A stretch of 64,000 bases of DNA from CAZMVY01 sp964653435 (GTDB lineage: Bacteria > Planctomycetota > Phycisphaerae > UBA1845 > PWPN01): the NCBI GenBank assembly GCA_964653435.1, contig CAZZFA010000016.1, positions 1 to 64,000 on the forward strand. Reading direction: 5' to 3'. Both the position numbers and the translations under genes were made by a program. The notes under the pieces are model-generated. The model was not told where the DNA came from, searched no databases, and saw only the letters and a program-made list of their open reading frames with translations. This document shows positions 17,563-25,267 of the stretch, piece by piece. The first letter of the stretch is position 1; each line of letters opens with the position of its first letter.

Positions 17563-18228
17563 ATGCCCAGAGTCGGCGTCTGTCTGTCCGGATGCGGGGT
17601 CTTTGACGGAAGCGAGATCCACGAGGCCGTGCTCACACTCCTTGCCCTCGACCAGGCCGGGGCGGAGGCGATCTGCTGTGCACCGAACATTCCCCAGGCG
17701 GCGGTCGTCGATCATACGACGCGCGCCCCCGTTGCCGGTCAGACGCGCAACGTCCTGGTCGAATCCGCGCGTATCGCCCGCGGCAACATCCGGGACATCG
17801 CGACGCTCACGGCCGCCGACCTCGACGCGCTGATCTTTCCCGGCGGCTACGGCGCCGCCACGAACCTGTGCGACTTCGCCGACAAAGGCCCCCGGTGCAG
17901 TGTCCACCCGGAGGTCGAGCGACTGGCCGGCGAATGCCTCGACGCCGGCAAGCCCATCGGCGCCATCTGCATCGCCCCCGCCATGCTCGCGCGCATCCTG
18001 GGCCGCCGAAACCGCCGCGCCAGGCTGACCATCGGCACCGACCCGCAGACGGCGGCCGCCCTCGCCGAAATGGGCGTCTGCCACTGCGACTGCCCGGTGA
18101 CCGCCTTCATCTGCGACGAGGAGCACCGAATCGTTACCACGCCGGCCTACATGCTCGCGAAAGGGCCTGCGGAAGTGTTCGAGGGCATTCGCAAACTCGT
18201 CGCCGAAGTGTTGAGGCTCGCAACGTGA
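17563..18228 (+). CDS. elbB: ElbB-like DJ-1/PfpI superfamily protein (isoprenoid biosynthesis glyoxalase)
   Basis: A 221-aa protein matching E. coli ElbB along its length: VGVCLSGCGVFDGSEIHEAV, RNVLVESARIARGNIRD, LIFPGGYGAATNLCDFA, AICIAPAMLARIL with the nucleophile-elbow Cys, LTIGTD, and IVTTPAYMLA. ElbB has weak glyoxalase activity in vitro and was first linked to isoprenoid synthesis; its physiological role is open. GAGGAG lies 5 nt before the ATG at 17563. Its TGA stop overlaps the GTG start of the rhomboid gene (GTGA), so both are probably one coupled unit. Confidence 0.92.
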   Translation: MPRVGVCLSGCGVFDGSEIHEAVLTLLALDQAGAEAICCAPNIPQAAVVDHTTRAPVAGQTRNVLVESARIARGNIRDIATLTAADLDALIFPGGYGAATNLCDFADKGPRCSVHPEVERLAGECLDAGKPIGAICIAPAMLARILGRRNRRARLTIGTDPQTAAALAEMGVCHCDCPVTAFICDEEHRIVTTPAYMLAKGPAEVFEGIRKLVAEVLRLAT

Positions 18229-19031
18229 TCCCAATCCGCGACAGCATTCCGTCCCGCTCGGCGCCCGTGGTCAATTACGGCATCATTGCCGTCAACATCG
18301 CCGTCTTCCTCGTGCAACTCTCCGCCGGCCCGCAAGCCGCCAACCTGATCGACCGGTACGCCATGATACCCGCGCGAGTCACCCGGCCCGACGCCCCCGT
18401 CTTCATCCCCGAGGTCCATTACTACCGGACCCCCTTCGGCATCATCCGCCGCGTTGCGAAGCAACCGATCCTTTCGCCTCCCTTTCCTGCCTACCTCACG
18501 CTGCTCACCTGCATCGTGCTGCACGGCAGTTGGCTGCACCTGCTCGGCAACTGCTGGTTCCTCTACATCTTCGGCGACAACGTGGAGGATCGGCTCGGCC
18601 ACCTTCTATACCTGCTCTTCTATGTCTTCAGCGGCATGGGCGCGAGCCTGATCTACTGGGCGGTCGATCCGTTCTCAACCGTGCCCGTTATCGGCGCCAG
18701 CGGCGCCATCGCCGGCGTGCTGGGCGCCTACTTCCTCCTCTATCCGCACGCGCACGTACTGACGCTCATCCCCGTCTTCATCTTCCCCTGGATACTCGTG
18801 CTGCCGGCGTACGTCTTCCTCGGCGTCTGGTTCCTCTTCCAGTTCCTGCAGGGCAGTTCCGCCCTGACCACGGGCCAGACCGGCGGCGTCGCATGGTGGG
18901 CGCACATCGGCGGCTTTCTTGTCGGCGGCGGCGGCCTGCTCGTCCTGAAGTACACGGGACTCCTCCGCCCCCCGCCCACGTGGAGGCGCCAGGCGCGCCC
19001 CGTACGCATCTATCGCTACCGGGTTCGCTGA
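18225..19031 (+). CDS. Rhomboid family intramembrane serine protease
   Basis: A 268-aa polytopic membrane protein starting with GTG inside the elbB stop codon; GAGG lies 8 nt upstream. The catalytic Ser is in GASGAIAGVLGAYF and the catalytic His in WWAHIGGFLVGG, both within membrane segments. The other family block is HGSWLHLLGNCWFLYIFGDN, the N-terminal HxxxN helix. Six or seven TM helices are predicted, with a loop of about 60 residues after TM1. Rhomboids cleave single-pass membrane proteins; the target is unknown. The C-terminus is basic (RIYRYRVR). Confidence 0.93.
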   Translation: MIPIRDSIPSRSAPVVNYGIIAVNIAVFLVQLSAGPQAANLIDRYAMIPARVTRPDAPVFIPEVHYYRTPFGIIRRVAKQPILSPPFPAYLTLLTCIVLHGSWLHLLGNCWFLYIFGDNVEDRLGHLLYLLFYVFSGMGASLIYWAVDPFSTVPVIGASGAIAGVLGAYFLLYPHAHVLTLIPVFIFPWILVLPAYVFLGVWFLFQFLQGSSALTTGQTGGVAWWAHIGGFLVGGGGLLVLKYTGLLRPPPTWRRQARPVRIYRYRVR

Positions 19032-19062
19032 ACACCCCGCGCCGAACCGCCGACCGTCCGTT

Positions 19063-19263
19063 TCAATCCGCGTGTCGCACGAAACGGATCAGCCGACACT
19101 TCGTCCAATCGACGGTGAAAGGCTGCTTCGCCGCGTCGACGTACTGCTCCGCCCCGCGGGCCGCGTGATCGTCAACGATCATCCTGCCCGCATTCTCTTC
19201 GTCACAGACAACCGTCTTCTTCGACTTGCCCGCCGTATCCCAGATCGTCAGATCGCAAGCCAT
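19063..19263 (-). CDS. Small hypothetical protein
   Basis: A 66-aa protein beginning MACDLTIWDTAGKSKKTVVC and ending CRLIRFVRHAD. The family is not recognised. AAGGAG lies 8 nt upstream of the ATG at 19263, a strong site that makes translation likely. Three Cys residues are present but no CxxC pair. It is convergent with the rhomboid gene (31 bp gap). It is predicted cytoplasmic. Confidence 0.65.
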   Translation of the reverse strand: MACDLTIWDTAGKSKKTVVCDEENAGRMIVDDHAARGAEQYVDAAKQPFTVDWTKCRLIRFVRHAD

Positions 19264-19384
19264 CCGTACTACTCCTTGCACGCTCATTCCCGGCAGCGCC
19301 GGTCTGACCAGCCCCGCATCCTTCACAACGCACTCTGCCCCGCGCCGTTATCCGGCAAGATCCTCGCGACCCGCAAACCTTCCG

Positions 19385-19404
19385 AAAAAAGGGCCGAGAG
19401 GCCC
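19385..19404 (-). terminator. Rho-independent terminator on the minus strand
   Basis: Stem GGGCC / GGCCC (19391-19395 and 19400-19404) with a GAGA tetraloop on the plus strand; on the minus strand the stem is followed by TTTTTT (19385-19390). It faces away from nrdJ and lies about 120 bp upstream of the small gene at 19063-19263, so it ends an unidentified leftward transcript. Confidence 0.6.
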
Positions 19405-19566
19405 GCCCCTCTTGTCGAGCTTCGGCCCAAGGCCGCGCTACACGTGCCGGCATGCTAGATTCCCTTGGCACCTCTTGCAAGACGACCAGGTGCATCGTGC
19501 GGACCGTCTCGCGCACACGCTGCCGCCTCCCTGCGGCGGCAACCTCCCCGCACCTTGCAGTGCCAA
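19385..19566 (-). ncRNA. Candidate structured RNA with terminator
   Basis: On the minus strand, TTGGCAC and GTGCCAA (19560-19566, 19465-19471) pair. Immediately inside, TGCAAG pairs with CTTGCA (19554-19559, 19476-19481), leaving a 4-nt bulge on one side. Two hairpins lie inside: GTTGCCGCC/GGCGGCAGC (one G-U pair) and TGTGCG/CGCACG (one G-U pair). Downstream comes GGGCC-TCTC-GGCCC followed by six T. No protein gene precedes the terminator. It does not match the conserved sequences of SRP RNA, RNase P RNA or tmRNA that I know. It could be the 3' end of an unrecognised transcript. Confidence 0.4.
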
Positions 19567-19833
19567 CCCCGCCCCCCCTCGCCCCCCCTTTACCCGATCC
19601 CGCCGCGGTATCCCGACCCTTGAGACGAGCCCGATGCCGCTCGAGGTGCCCGGCGACCTTTTGAAGCGTGTTTTCCTGAATTCGATATAGGATTCCCGCC
19701 CCCCCTCGAATACGTCGCAAGTAAGATTCGAGCCGATTGCCACGGGACTGGTCACCAAGAATGGTGTCGCCTCAACGCCAACTCCTTGGCGAAAATAAGG
19801 TTACGAAGATCGTAAAAAAATCCTCATGCGACG

Positions 19834-19862
19834 TTGACACGCCCCAAATGTTGGGGTATAAG
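19834..19862 (+). promoter_or_regulatory. nrdJ promoter with a palindrome in the spacer
   Basis: TTGACA (19834-19839), a 17-bp spacer, then TATAAG (19857-19862): a perfect -35 and a 5-of-6 -10. The spacer holds the palindrome CCCCAA-ATG-TTGGGG (19842-19856), placed where a bound protein would block RNA polymerase. A looser AT-rich site, CAAGATATTGTA, is centred about 32 bp downstream. This layout suggests a repressor such as NrdR, but the palindrome is not the usual NrdR box. Confidence 0.75.
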
Positions 19863-20060
19863 AGCACGCGCCCTCAAGATATTGTATGGGCCTGTCCGAT
19901 ACCACTTCGACCGTAGGACGGTGCCGATGGCCGGATAACGGGCTGAGGGCGGTTTTGAAAACGAGGACTACGCCTTTGGGGGCTGCGGCCGCCTGACGGC
20001 ATGGTTGCTGTCGGGTTTCGTGGTTGTGCCCACCAATGGATTGCGTCTTCAGGATATGCG

Positions 20061-22742
20061 ATGGAGTTGTGTGCGATGTCAGCGAACGTCACGGATCGAC
20101 GAGCTGCGACGCGTCCTGGAGCGGCGGATACCCGGGCGAACTGGACGGAGAATGCGATGCGCGTGCTTCGCGCTCGCTACTTGAAGAAGGACGAGAACGG
20201 GCGGCCTGTGGAGACGCCCGAGGACCTCTTCCGGCGCGTGGCGCGAACCATCGCCGGCGTTGAGGCGAGCTACGGTGCCGACGCCGTCCGGCAACGGGAG
20301 TGGGAAGATCGCTTCTACGACATGATGGTCAGCGGAGCTTTCCTGCCCAACAGCCCCACCCTGATGAACGCCGGCCGCGAGATGGGAATGCTCAGCGCGT
20401 GTTTCGTCCTGCCCGTACGCGACAGCATCAACGAGATCTTCGATGCCATCAAGCACACTGCACTGATTCAGAAGGCCGGCGGCGGCACGGGGTTCGCGTT
20501 TGACGAGCTCCGGCCGACCGGCGACTACATCAAGAGCAGCGGCGGCACCACGAGCGGTCCGATCAGTTTCTGGCGGGCGTTCAGCGAGGCGACGAATGCC
20601 ATTCAGCAGGGCGCGTTCCGTCGCGGCGCCAACATGGGCATGATGTACATCCATCATCCCGATATCCTCAAGTTCCTCTACGCCAAACAGGATCTCACTC
20701 AGTTCACCAACTACAACATCTCCGTGAAAATCACGGACGCGTGGATGGAGCAGTTCCGCGCCGACCCGGGCGCCCCGCACATTGTGCGCAATCCGCGGAA
20801 CGGGCAGGAGTTCTACATCCCGCGCGACGTGGACATCAAGACGTACGACATCCGCTCGCTGATACCGGTGACCGATGCCTGTGGTACGCTGACGCGAGAG
20901 AATGGCGCGGTCCGGGTCAGTGTCGCCGGCGCACCGGTCACCGTCTATAGCATGCAGGACGTCTGGCGGATCATCGTCGAGCATGCGTGGCAGACGGGCG
21001 AGCCGGGCGTTGTCTTCATTGATCGGATCAACGAGTTCAATCCGACTCCCCATCTCGGCCGCATCGAAGCCACGAATCCCTGCGGGGAGCAGCCGCTGCT
21101 GCCGTACGAAGCGTGCAATCTGGGCAGCATCAACTTCGGCCATTTCATCACCAACCCCTGCAGCCCCGCCGCCGACGTCGACTGGGACGGCCTGCGTGAG
21201 GTCGTCCATCTCGCCGTCCGCTTTCTCGACGACGTGATCGACGCGAACAACTACCCCCTGCCGCAGATCGCCGAGGTCTGCCGCGGCAACCGCAAGATCG
21301 GCCTGGGGGTGATGGGTTTCGCGGATGCCCTGTTCAAGCTCGGCGTCCGCTACGCCAGCCCGGAAGGCGTCGAGTGGGGCCGGCGCCTCATGGAATTCGT
21401 CAACGACGCCTCCCATGATTGCAGCGAACGGCTCGCCGCCGAGCGCGGCTGTTTTCCCAACTGGAAAGGCAGTATCTGGGACGTCCGGTTCCACCGCCCG
21501 ATGCGGAACGCGGCCACGACCACGGTCGCGCCCACCGGGACGATCAGCATCCTGGCCAATTGCTCGTCGGGGATCGAGCCGCTTTTCAGTCTGGCGTTTT
21601 ACCGCAACGTGCTCAAGGGCCAGGACGAGGGCAAGGCGCCGATGATCCAGGTCAACGACGTCTTTGAGCACGTCGCCCGTACGAGGGGATTCTACAGCGA
21701 GGGGCTCATGGAAAGGATTGCCAGGGAGGGCACCCTCGCTGCTCTTGATGTCGTTCCGGAGGACGTCAAACATGTGTTCGTGTGTGCCCACGATGTTTCT
21801 CCGGAGTGGCACGTAAAGATGCAGGCGGCGTTCCAGAAGCACTGCGATGCGTCGATCTCCAAGACCATCAACTTCCCCCACGACGCCACAATCGAGGACG
21901 TCGATCGGATGTACCGGATGGCCCACGACCTGCGGTGCAAGGGGATCACCGTCTACCGTGACGGCTGTCGCTCCGGCCAGCCGATGGCGCTGGCGGATTC
22001 CGACCGGAAGCGCGCGGCGCAGCCGGCGCCCCCGCCTGCGCCGCCGGCGCAGCTGGAGCCGCGCGATTTGCCGGAAATCGTCAGCGGGTTCCGCATCCGC
22101 CAGATGACGCCCTTCGGAAACATGCACGTGAAGATCACCGTGGATCCCCGTGCGCAGCGCGAGCTGGAGGTCTTCGCCCAGCTCGGCAAGGGCGGTGACG
22201 TGGCCGCCAGCGATCTTGAGGCGATCTGCCGCCTGATTTCGCTCTGGTTGCGATCGGGCGGGAACCTCCGCCACGTGATTCAGCAGCTCAAGGACATCGG
22301 TTCGAGCCTGCAGACGCCCACAAAGGACGGCCGGATCATGAGTCTCGGCGACGGCCTCGCGCGGGCGCTGATGAGATACCAGCGGGCCAAGGAAATGTTC
22401 GGCCTGCACGATCTCTTGTTGGGTGAGGCGGATCTGTCACAACTCGATCGTTCGCCGTACGCCGGCGGTACCCACGCCGACGAACTGCCCGCTGTCCCCG
22501 GGGGAAGCCACGGCGGCGGGAACGGCAACGGTCGCGGCAATGGGAATGGCCGCCGCTTGGAAGTGCGCCACGCCAAGGCAGCCAATGTGATGACCCAGGG
22601 TGGATCGTCCGCGCCGTCCGGGGACGCGGACGCCTCCACGCACGGCAACGTGTTCAAGGTCAAGTGTCCGGAGTGCGGACAGAACCTGCGGCTCGCCGAG
22701 GGCTGCCGCATGTGCGTCCACTGCGGATACGCCGCCTGCTGA
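20061..22742 (+). CDS. nrdJ: Adenosylcobalamin-dependent ribonucleotide reductase (class II)
   Basis: An 893-aa enzyme reducing ribonucleotides to deoxyribonucleotides with adenosylcobalamin, independent of oxygen. Recognisable blocks are LPNSPTLMNAG, SACFVLPV, IQKAGGGTGFAFDELRP, NPCGEQPLLPYEACNLGSIN with the active-site Cys, and TVAPTGTISILANCSSGIEP. After a Gly/Asn/Arg linker (about 800-830), the C-terminus has a Cys-rich tail (KCPECGQN, CRMCVHCGYAAC) that should re-reduce the active site or bind zinc. Two starts are possible: ATG 20061 (AGGA, 6 nt) and ATG 20076 (GGAG, 9 nt). It is transcribed alone from the promoter at 19834 to the terminator at 22841. Confidence 0.96.
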   Translation: MELCAMSANVTDRRAATRPGAADTRANWTENAMRVLRARYLKKDENGRPVETPEDLFRRVARTIAGVEASYGADAVRQREWEDRFYDMMVSGAFLPNSPTLMNAGREMGMLSACFVLPVRDSINEIFDAIKHTALIQKAGGGTGFAFDELRPTGDYIKSSGGTTSGPISFWRAFSEATNAIQQGAFRRGANMGMMYIHHPDILKFLYAKQDLTQFTNYNISVKITDAWMEQFRADPGAPHIVRNPRNGQEFYIPRDVDIKTYDIRSLIPVTDACGTLTRENGAVRVSVAGAPVTVYSMQDVWRIIVEHAWQTGEPGVVFIDRINEFNPTPHLGRIEATNPCGEQPLLPYEACNLGSINFGHFITNPCSPAADVDWDGLREVVHLAVRFLDDVIDANNYPLPQIAEVCRGNRKIGLGVMGFADALFKLGVRYASPEGVEWGRRLMEFVNDASHDCSERLAAERGCFPNWKGSIWDVRFHRPMRNAATTTVAPTGTISILANCSSGIEPLFSLAFYRNVLKGQDEGKAPMIQVNDVFEHVARTRGFYSEGLMERIAREGTLAALDVVPEDVKHVFVCAHDVSPEWHVKMQAAFQKHCDASISKTINFPHDATIEDVDRMYRMAHDLRCKGITVYRDGCRSGQPMALADSDRKRAAQPAPPPAPPAQLEPRDLPEIVSGFRIRQMTPFGNMHVKITVDPRAQRELEVFAQLGKGGDVAASDLEAICRLISLWLRSGGNLRHVIQQLKDIGSSLQTPTKDGRIMSLGDGLARALMRYQRAKEMFGLHDLLLGEADLSQLDRSPYAGGTHADELPAVPGGSHGGGNGNGRGNGNGRRLEVRHAKAANVMTQGGSSAPSGDADASTHGNVFKVKCPECGQNLRLAEGCRMCVHCGYAAC

Positions 22743-22840
22743 CCCCTGACGGCTCCGCGACGCGGAAGCGTCATGGGGACAGACCGAGGAGATCTCTACG
22801 GGGGGTCGGGCCTTTTTCCGGCTTCTTTCCCCTCCGGAAG

Positions 22841-22877
22841 GCACCGAGCGTCAATACCGCGCTCGGTGCTTTCTTTT
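22841..22877 (+). terminator. Rho-independent terminator of nrdJ
   Basis: Perfect 10-bp stem GCACCGAGCG / CGCTCGGTGC (22841-22850, 22860-22869) followed by TTTCTTTT. It lies about 100 bp after the nrdJ stop, in the convergent gap with tatC. The hairpin may also stop the leftward tatC transcript, though the T tract on that side is poor. Confidence 0.88.
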
Positions 22878-22881
22878 CGGG

Positions 22882-23949
22882 TCAATCCGCGGGGGAATCC
22901 GAATCCTGCGCCGCCGCCGCAGCCGCCCGGCGCTTCTCGATCTTCCGGGCGGCGTACAGGCCGCTCTCAAAAAGCAGGCACATCGGGACCAGCAGCAGCA
23001 TCATCGTACCCGGATCCGGCGAGGGCGTGACAATAGCCGCTCCGATCGACATGACGAACCAGACCATCCGACGGGATTTCGCCATCTGCGATGCGCTGAA
23101 GATCCCGACCGTGGCCAGGAAGGCCACAACCACCGGCACCTGGAATCCCACCCCGAACGCCGCCGCCATCTCGAGCGTCAGCTCGATCGTGTCCCGAAGC
23201 GTCCAGTTCGGTCGAATGACGTTCTGCTGCTCCGCCGGCCGGGCGGCGAGCACGTACGTGTGATCGCCCAGGCGGATCTTGACCTCGTGCGTACCGCTGT
23301 CGATCCACATCATCCCGCTGGTCGGGTTTGCCGGATCCTGGGCGAGCACGGGCACGTTCGGCGCGAAGGTCGGTTGGGTGGTCGCGGGCGACACCTGAAT
23401 CGCCTGCCGCCTGGGAATGAGCCGGTCGCCGAAGACACGGGTGGGATCAAAGGTGGGCACGGCGTCCATAAAGCCGATGAGGAAGTACAACATCACCGGC
23501 ATCACCACAAACAGGAAGAACAGCGCCCCCGTGAAGAAGAGCACGATCGAAACCGGGACGAAGCGCTGAACGAATCGCCGCTCCCGCCGGTAGAGCCCCG
23601 CCGCCACAAAAGCCCAGACCTGATACAACCCGTACGGCGCGGACAGGATGAACCCGATGATGATCGAGACCTTCAGCGCCGTCATGAACGGCTCGAGCGG
23701 GTCCAGGGCGACGAGTTCCGGGGCCAGCCCCCGGCTTCGCAGGACCGCGAAGGTCGGCCCCAGCAGCACCTGCATCAGACGGTCGCGGAACACAAAGCAG
23801 ACGGACGCCCCGACGAACAGCCCCGCCAGGAGCCGGATCAGCCGGGATCGTAACTCCTCGAGGTGCTCGCCCAGCGTCATCCTGACTTCGTCAGGATCGA
23901 CTTCCCGGGTTTTGAAAAAGGATCGTGCTTTCGAAAGGGTGGCCGGCAT
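22882..23949 (-). CDS. tatC: Sec-independent protein translocase TatC with a large periplasmic insertion
   Basis: A 355-aa TatC, the receptor that binds twin-arginine signals. It begins with the family motif LGEHLEELRSRLIR (about 26-39) and keeps the conserved Pro/Glu-rich helices (LDPLEPFMTALKVS, SAPYGLYQVWAFVAAGLYRRER). Between the helix VMPVMLYFLIGFM and the helix starting DTIELTLEMAAAFGVGFQVPVVV there are about 100 residues including a beta-rich segment (HEVKIRLGDHTYVLAAR); typical TatC is about 250 aa with a short loop here. The start at 23949 lacks a good ribosome site. No tatA/tatB is adjacent. Several Tat substrates lie in this window (3423, 26307, 36768). Confidence 0.93.
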   Translation of the reverse strand: MPATLSKARSFFKTREVDPDEVRMTLGEHLEELRSRLIRLLAGLFVGASVCFVFRDRLMQVLLGPTFAVLRSRGLAPELVALDPLEPFMTALKVSIIIGFILSAPYGLYQVWAFVAAGLYRRERRFVQRFVPVSIVLFFTGALFFLFVVMPVMLYFLIGFMDAVPTFDPTRVFGDRLIPRRQAIQVSPATTQPTFAPNVPVLAQDPANPTSGMMWIDSGTHEVKIRLGDHTYVLAARPAEQQNVIRPNWTLRDTIELTLEMAAAFGVGFQVPVVVAFLATVGIFSASQMAKSRRMVWFVMSIGAAIVTPSPDPGTMMLLLVPMCLLFESGLYAARKIEKRRAAAAAAQDSDSPAD

Positions 23950-24154
23950 GAAGAGTGGCGTTCGGAATCTCCCACGCGAATACGATTCGGCGTCTGCCGG
24001 GCCGGCAACAGCGCACCCGCTCTCAGCGCCCACGAATCAGCGCTATTGGATTTTACCCGGCGCCGCGCCCACGGTCAAAACGGCGACTTGCCTCTGCCAG
24101 TAGCATCCCGGAGGCGAATCCCGTAGAATACCGGCTGCTCAGGAGGTTGAACCC

Positions 24155-24637
24155 ATGCCTCAACGCGTTACCGGACAACTGGTTGTAACCCGCCAACGAT
24201 TCGCGATCGTTGCAAGCCGATTCAACGAGTTCATCACCTCGCGACTCGTCGCGGGCGCCATCGATGCCCTTACGCGCCACGGATGCCCCGACGAACGCAT
24301 TACCGAGGTCTGGGTCCCCGGCGCGTGGGAACTGCCCCTTACCGCCAAGACGCTGGCCTCCAGCGGCGAGTACGACGCCGTCATCTGCCTCGGCTGCGTC
24401 ATGCGGGGCGATACGCCGCACTTCGAGTACGTCGCCGGCGAGGCCGCCAAGGGGATTGCGATGATCTCGCTGGAGACCGGCGTGCCGGTCATCTTCGGCA
24501 TGTTGACCACCGATACGCTCGATCAGGCCATCGAGCGCGCGGGCACCAAGGCCGGCAACAAGGGCGCCGACGCGGCCATGACGGCCATCGAGATGTCGAA
24601 TCTCCTGCCGCAACTGCGTCCGCGGAAGAAAGGCTGA
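24155..24637 (+). CDS. ribH: 6,7-dimethyl-8-ribityllumazine synthase
   Basis: A 160-aa enzyme for the penultimate step of riboflavin synthesis, condensing a ribityl-aminopyrimidine with dihydroxybutanone phosphate. The conserved segments are VASRFNEFIT, VPGAWELPLTAK, CLGCVMRGDTPHFEYVAGE with the catalytic His, FGMLTTDTLDQAIERAG and AGNKGADAA. AGGAGG sits 8 nt before the ATG. It is followed by nusB and ftsY in the same direction, a common bacterial pairing (ribH-nusB). No FMN-riboswitch sequence was noticed upstream. Confidence 0.96.
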   Translation: MPQRVTGQLVVTRQRFAIVASRFNEFITSRLVAGAIDALTRHGCPDERITEVWVPGAWELPLTAKTLASSGEYDAVICLGCVMRGDTPHFEYVAGEAAKGIAMISLETGVPVIFGMLTTDTLDQAIERAGTKAGNKGADAAMTAIEMSNLLPQLRPRKKG

Positions 24638-24732
24638 CGCCCGTCGGCGGCCCGGCCGCGACCGGCGCCGCCGCGACGCCCGTTACAACGGAACAGACAA
24701 GAACACGGAAGCATTCGGGCAGTACGTTCAAC

Positions 24733-25167
24733 GTGACCCCCAGCGAACTCCACGAGGCAAGGCGGCTTTCCCTCCAGCTTCTGTGCGTACTGGACGTACA
24801 GGGACCGGACGCATGGCCGACTCTGGAACAGTTCCTCAGCGAGCAGCCCTTCGGCGAGCCGGTTCGCAACCGGGCGAGGGAGCTGGCCCGGGTCACCTTC
24901 GAGCAGCGCGCCGCCTGCGACGAACAGATCGCCGGCGTTTCACAGCGATGGGACGTAAAACGAATGGGCCTGGTCGACCGCAACGTCCTGCGACTGGCGC
25001 TGTGCGAAATGAGCCGGCCCGAAATGACGCCCGTAAAGGTCGCCATGAACGAAGCCATCGAGCTGGCGAAGGAATTCGGTGCGGAGGAATCCCCGGCCTT
25101 CGTCAACGGCGTGCTGGATGCGATCTGGCGGAAGACAGGAACCGCGCAACGGAATCCGGCCGGCTGA
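24733..25167 (+). CDS. nusB: Transcription antitermination factor NusB
   Basis: A 144-aa all-helical RNA-binding protein that works with NusE/S10 in rRNA antitermination. The N-terminal helix ARRLSLQLLCVLD and the C-terminal RMGLVDRNVLRLALCEM ... KVAMNEAIELAKEFG ... AFVNGVLDAIWRK fit the family. The start is the first plausible codon in frame, a GTG at 24733; no ATG exists between the ribH stop and the family sequence, and no clear ribosome site precedes it. The frame also runs back through ribH as a shadow. It is co-oriented between ribH and ftsY. Confidence 0.85.
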   Translation: MTPSELHEARRLSLQLLCVLDVQGPDAWPTLEQFLSEQPFGEPVRNRARELARVTFEQRAACDEQIAGVSQRWDVKRMGLVDRNVLRLALCEMSRPEMTPVKVAMNEAIELAKEFGAEESPAFVNGVLDAIWRKTGTAQRNPAG

Positions 25168-25221
25168 TTGCGACGCGGGGAATGCAGGCCCGGGCGAAAC
25201 GCCCCGGGCCGATCCGCAATC
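25166..25221 (+). promoter_or_regulatory. Nested hairpin between nusB and ftsY
   Basis: Outer arms GATTGCG (25166-25172) and CGCAATC (25215-25221) enclose a very GC-rich inner stem (GGCCCGGG... near 25187-25210). There is no T tract, so it is not a standard terminator. It overlaps the last bases and stop codon of nusB and may tune readthrough or mRNA stability within the operon. Confidence 0.45.
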
Positions 25222-25267
25222 TTGAAGCGGGGATCAGGAATCGACGGACAGGCGGACGAAACAAGCG

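Larger units (their letters stand above)
19264..20060. other. Gene-poor region before nrdJ
   Basis: About 800 bases without a credible gene. The left part (19385-19566) can fold into a branched RNA on the minus strand and ends in a hairpin-plus-T6. The middle holds runs of C and no ORF with a ribosome site. The right part contains the strong nrdJ promoter at 19834-19862 and a leader of about 190 nt (19869-20060) that may be structured. I did not find a B12-box, so a cobalamin riboswitch is not supported. Confidence 0.55.

Noticed and set aside
19202..19758. Minus-strand ORFs of 172 and 106 aa upstream of nrdJ
   Set aside because: No ribosome sites, Arg/Gly-rich content, and they overlap the candidate RNA; not supported as proteins.
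19869..20060. Cobalamin riboswitch before nrdJ
   Set aside because: The conserved B12-box sequence was looked for and not found.
20079..22409. 776-aa minus-strand ORF across nrdJ
   Set aside because: Antisense shadow of ribonucleotide reductase.
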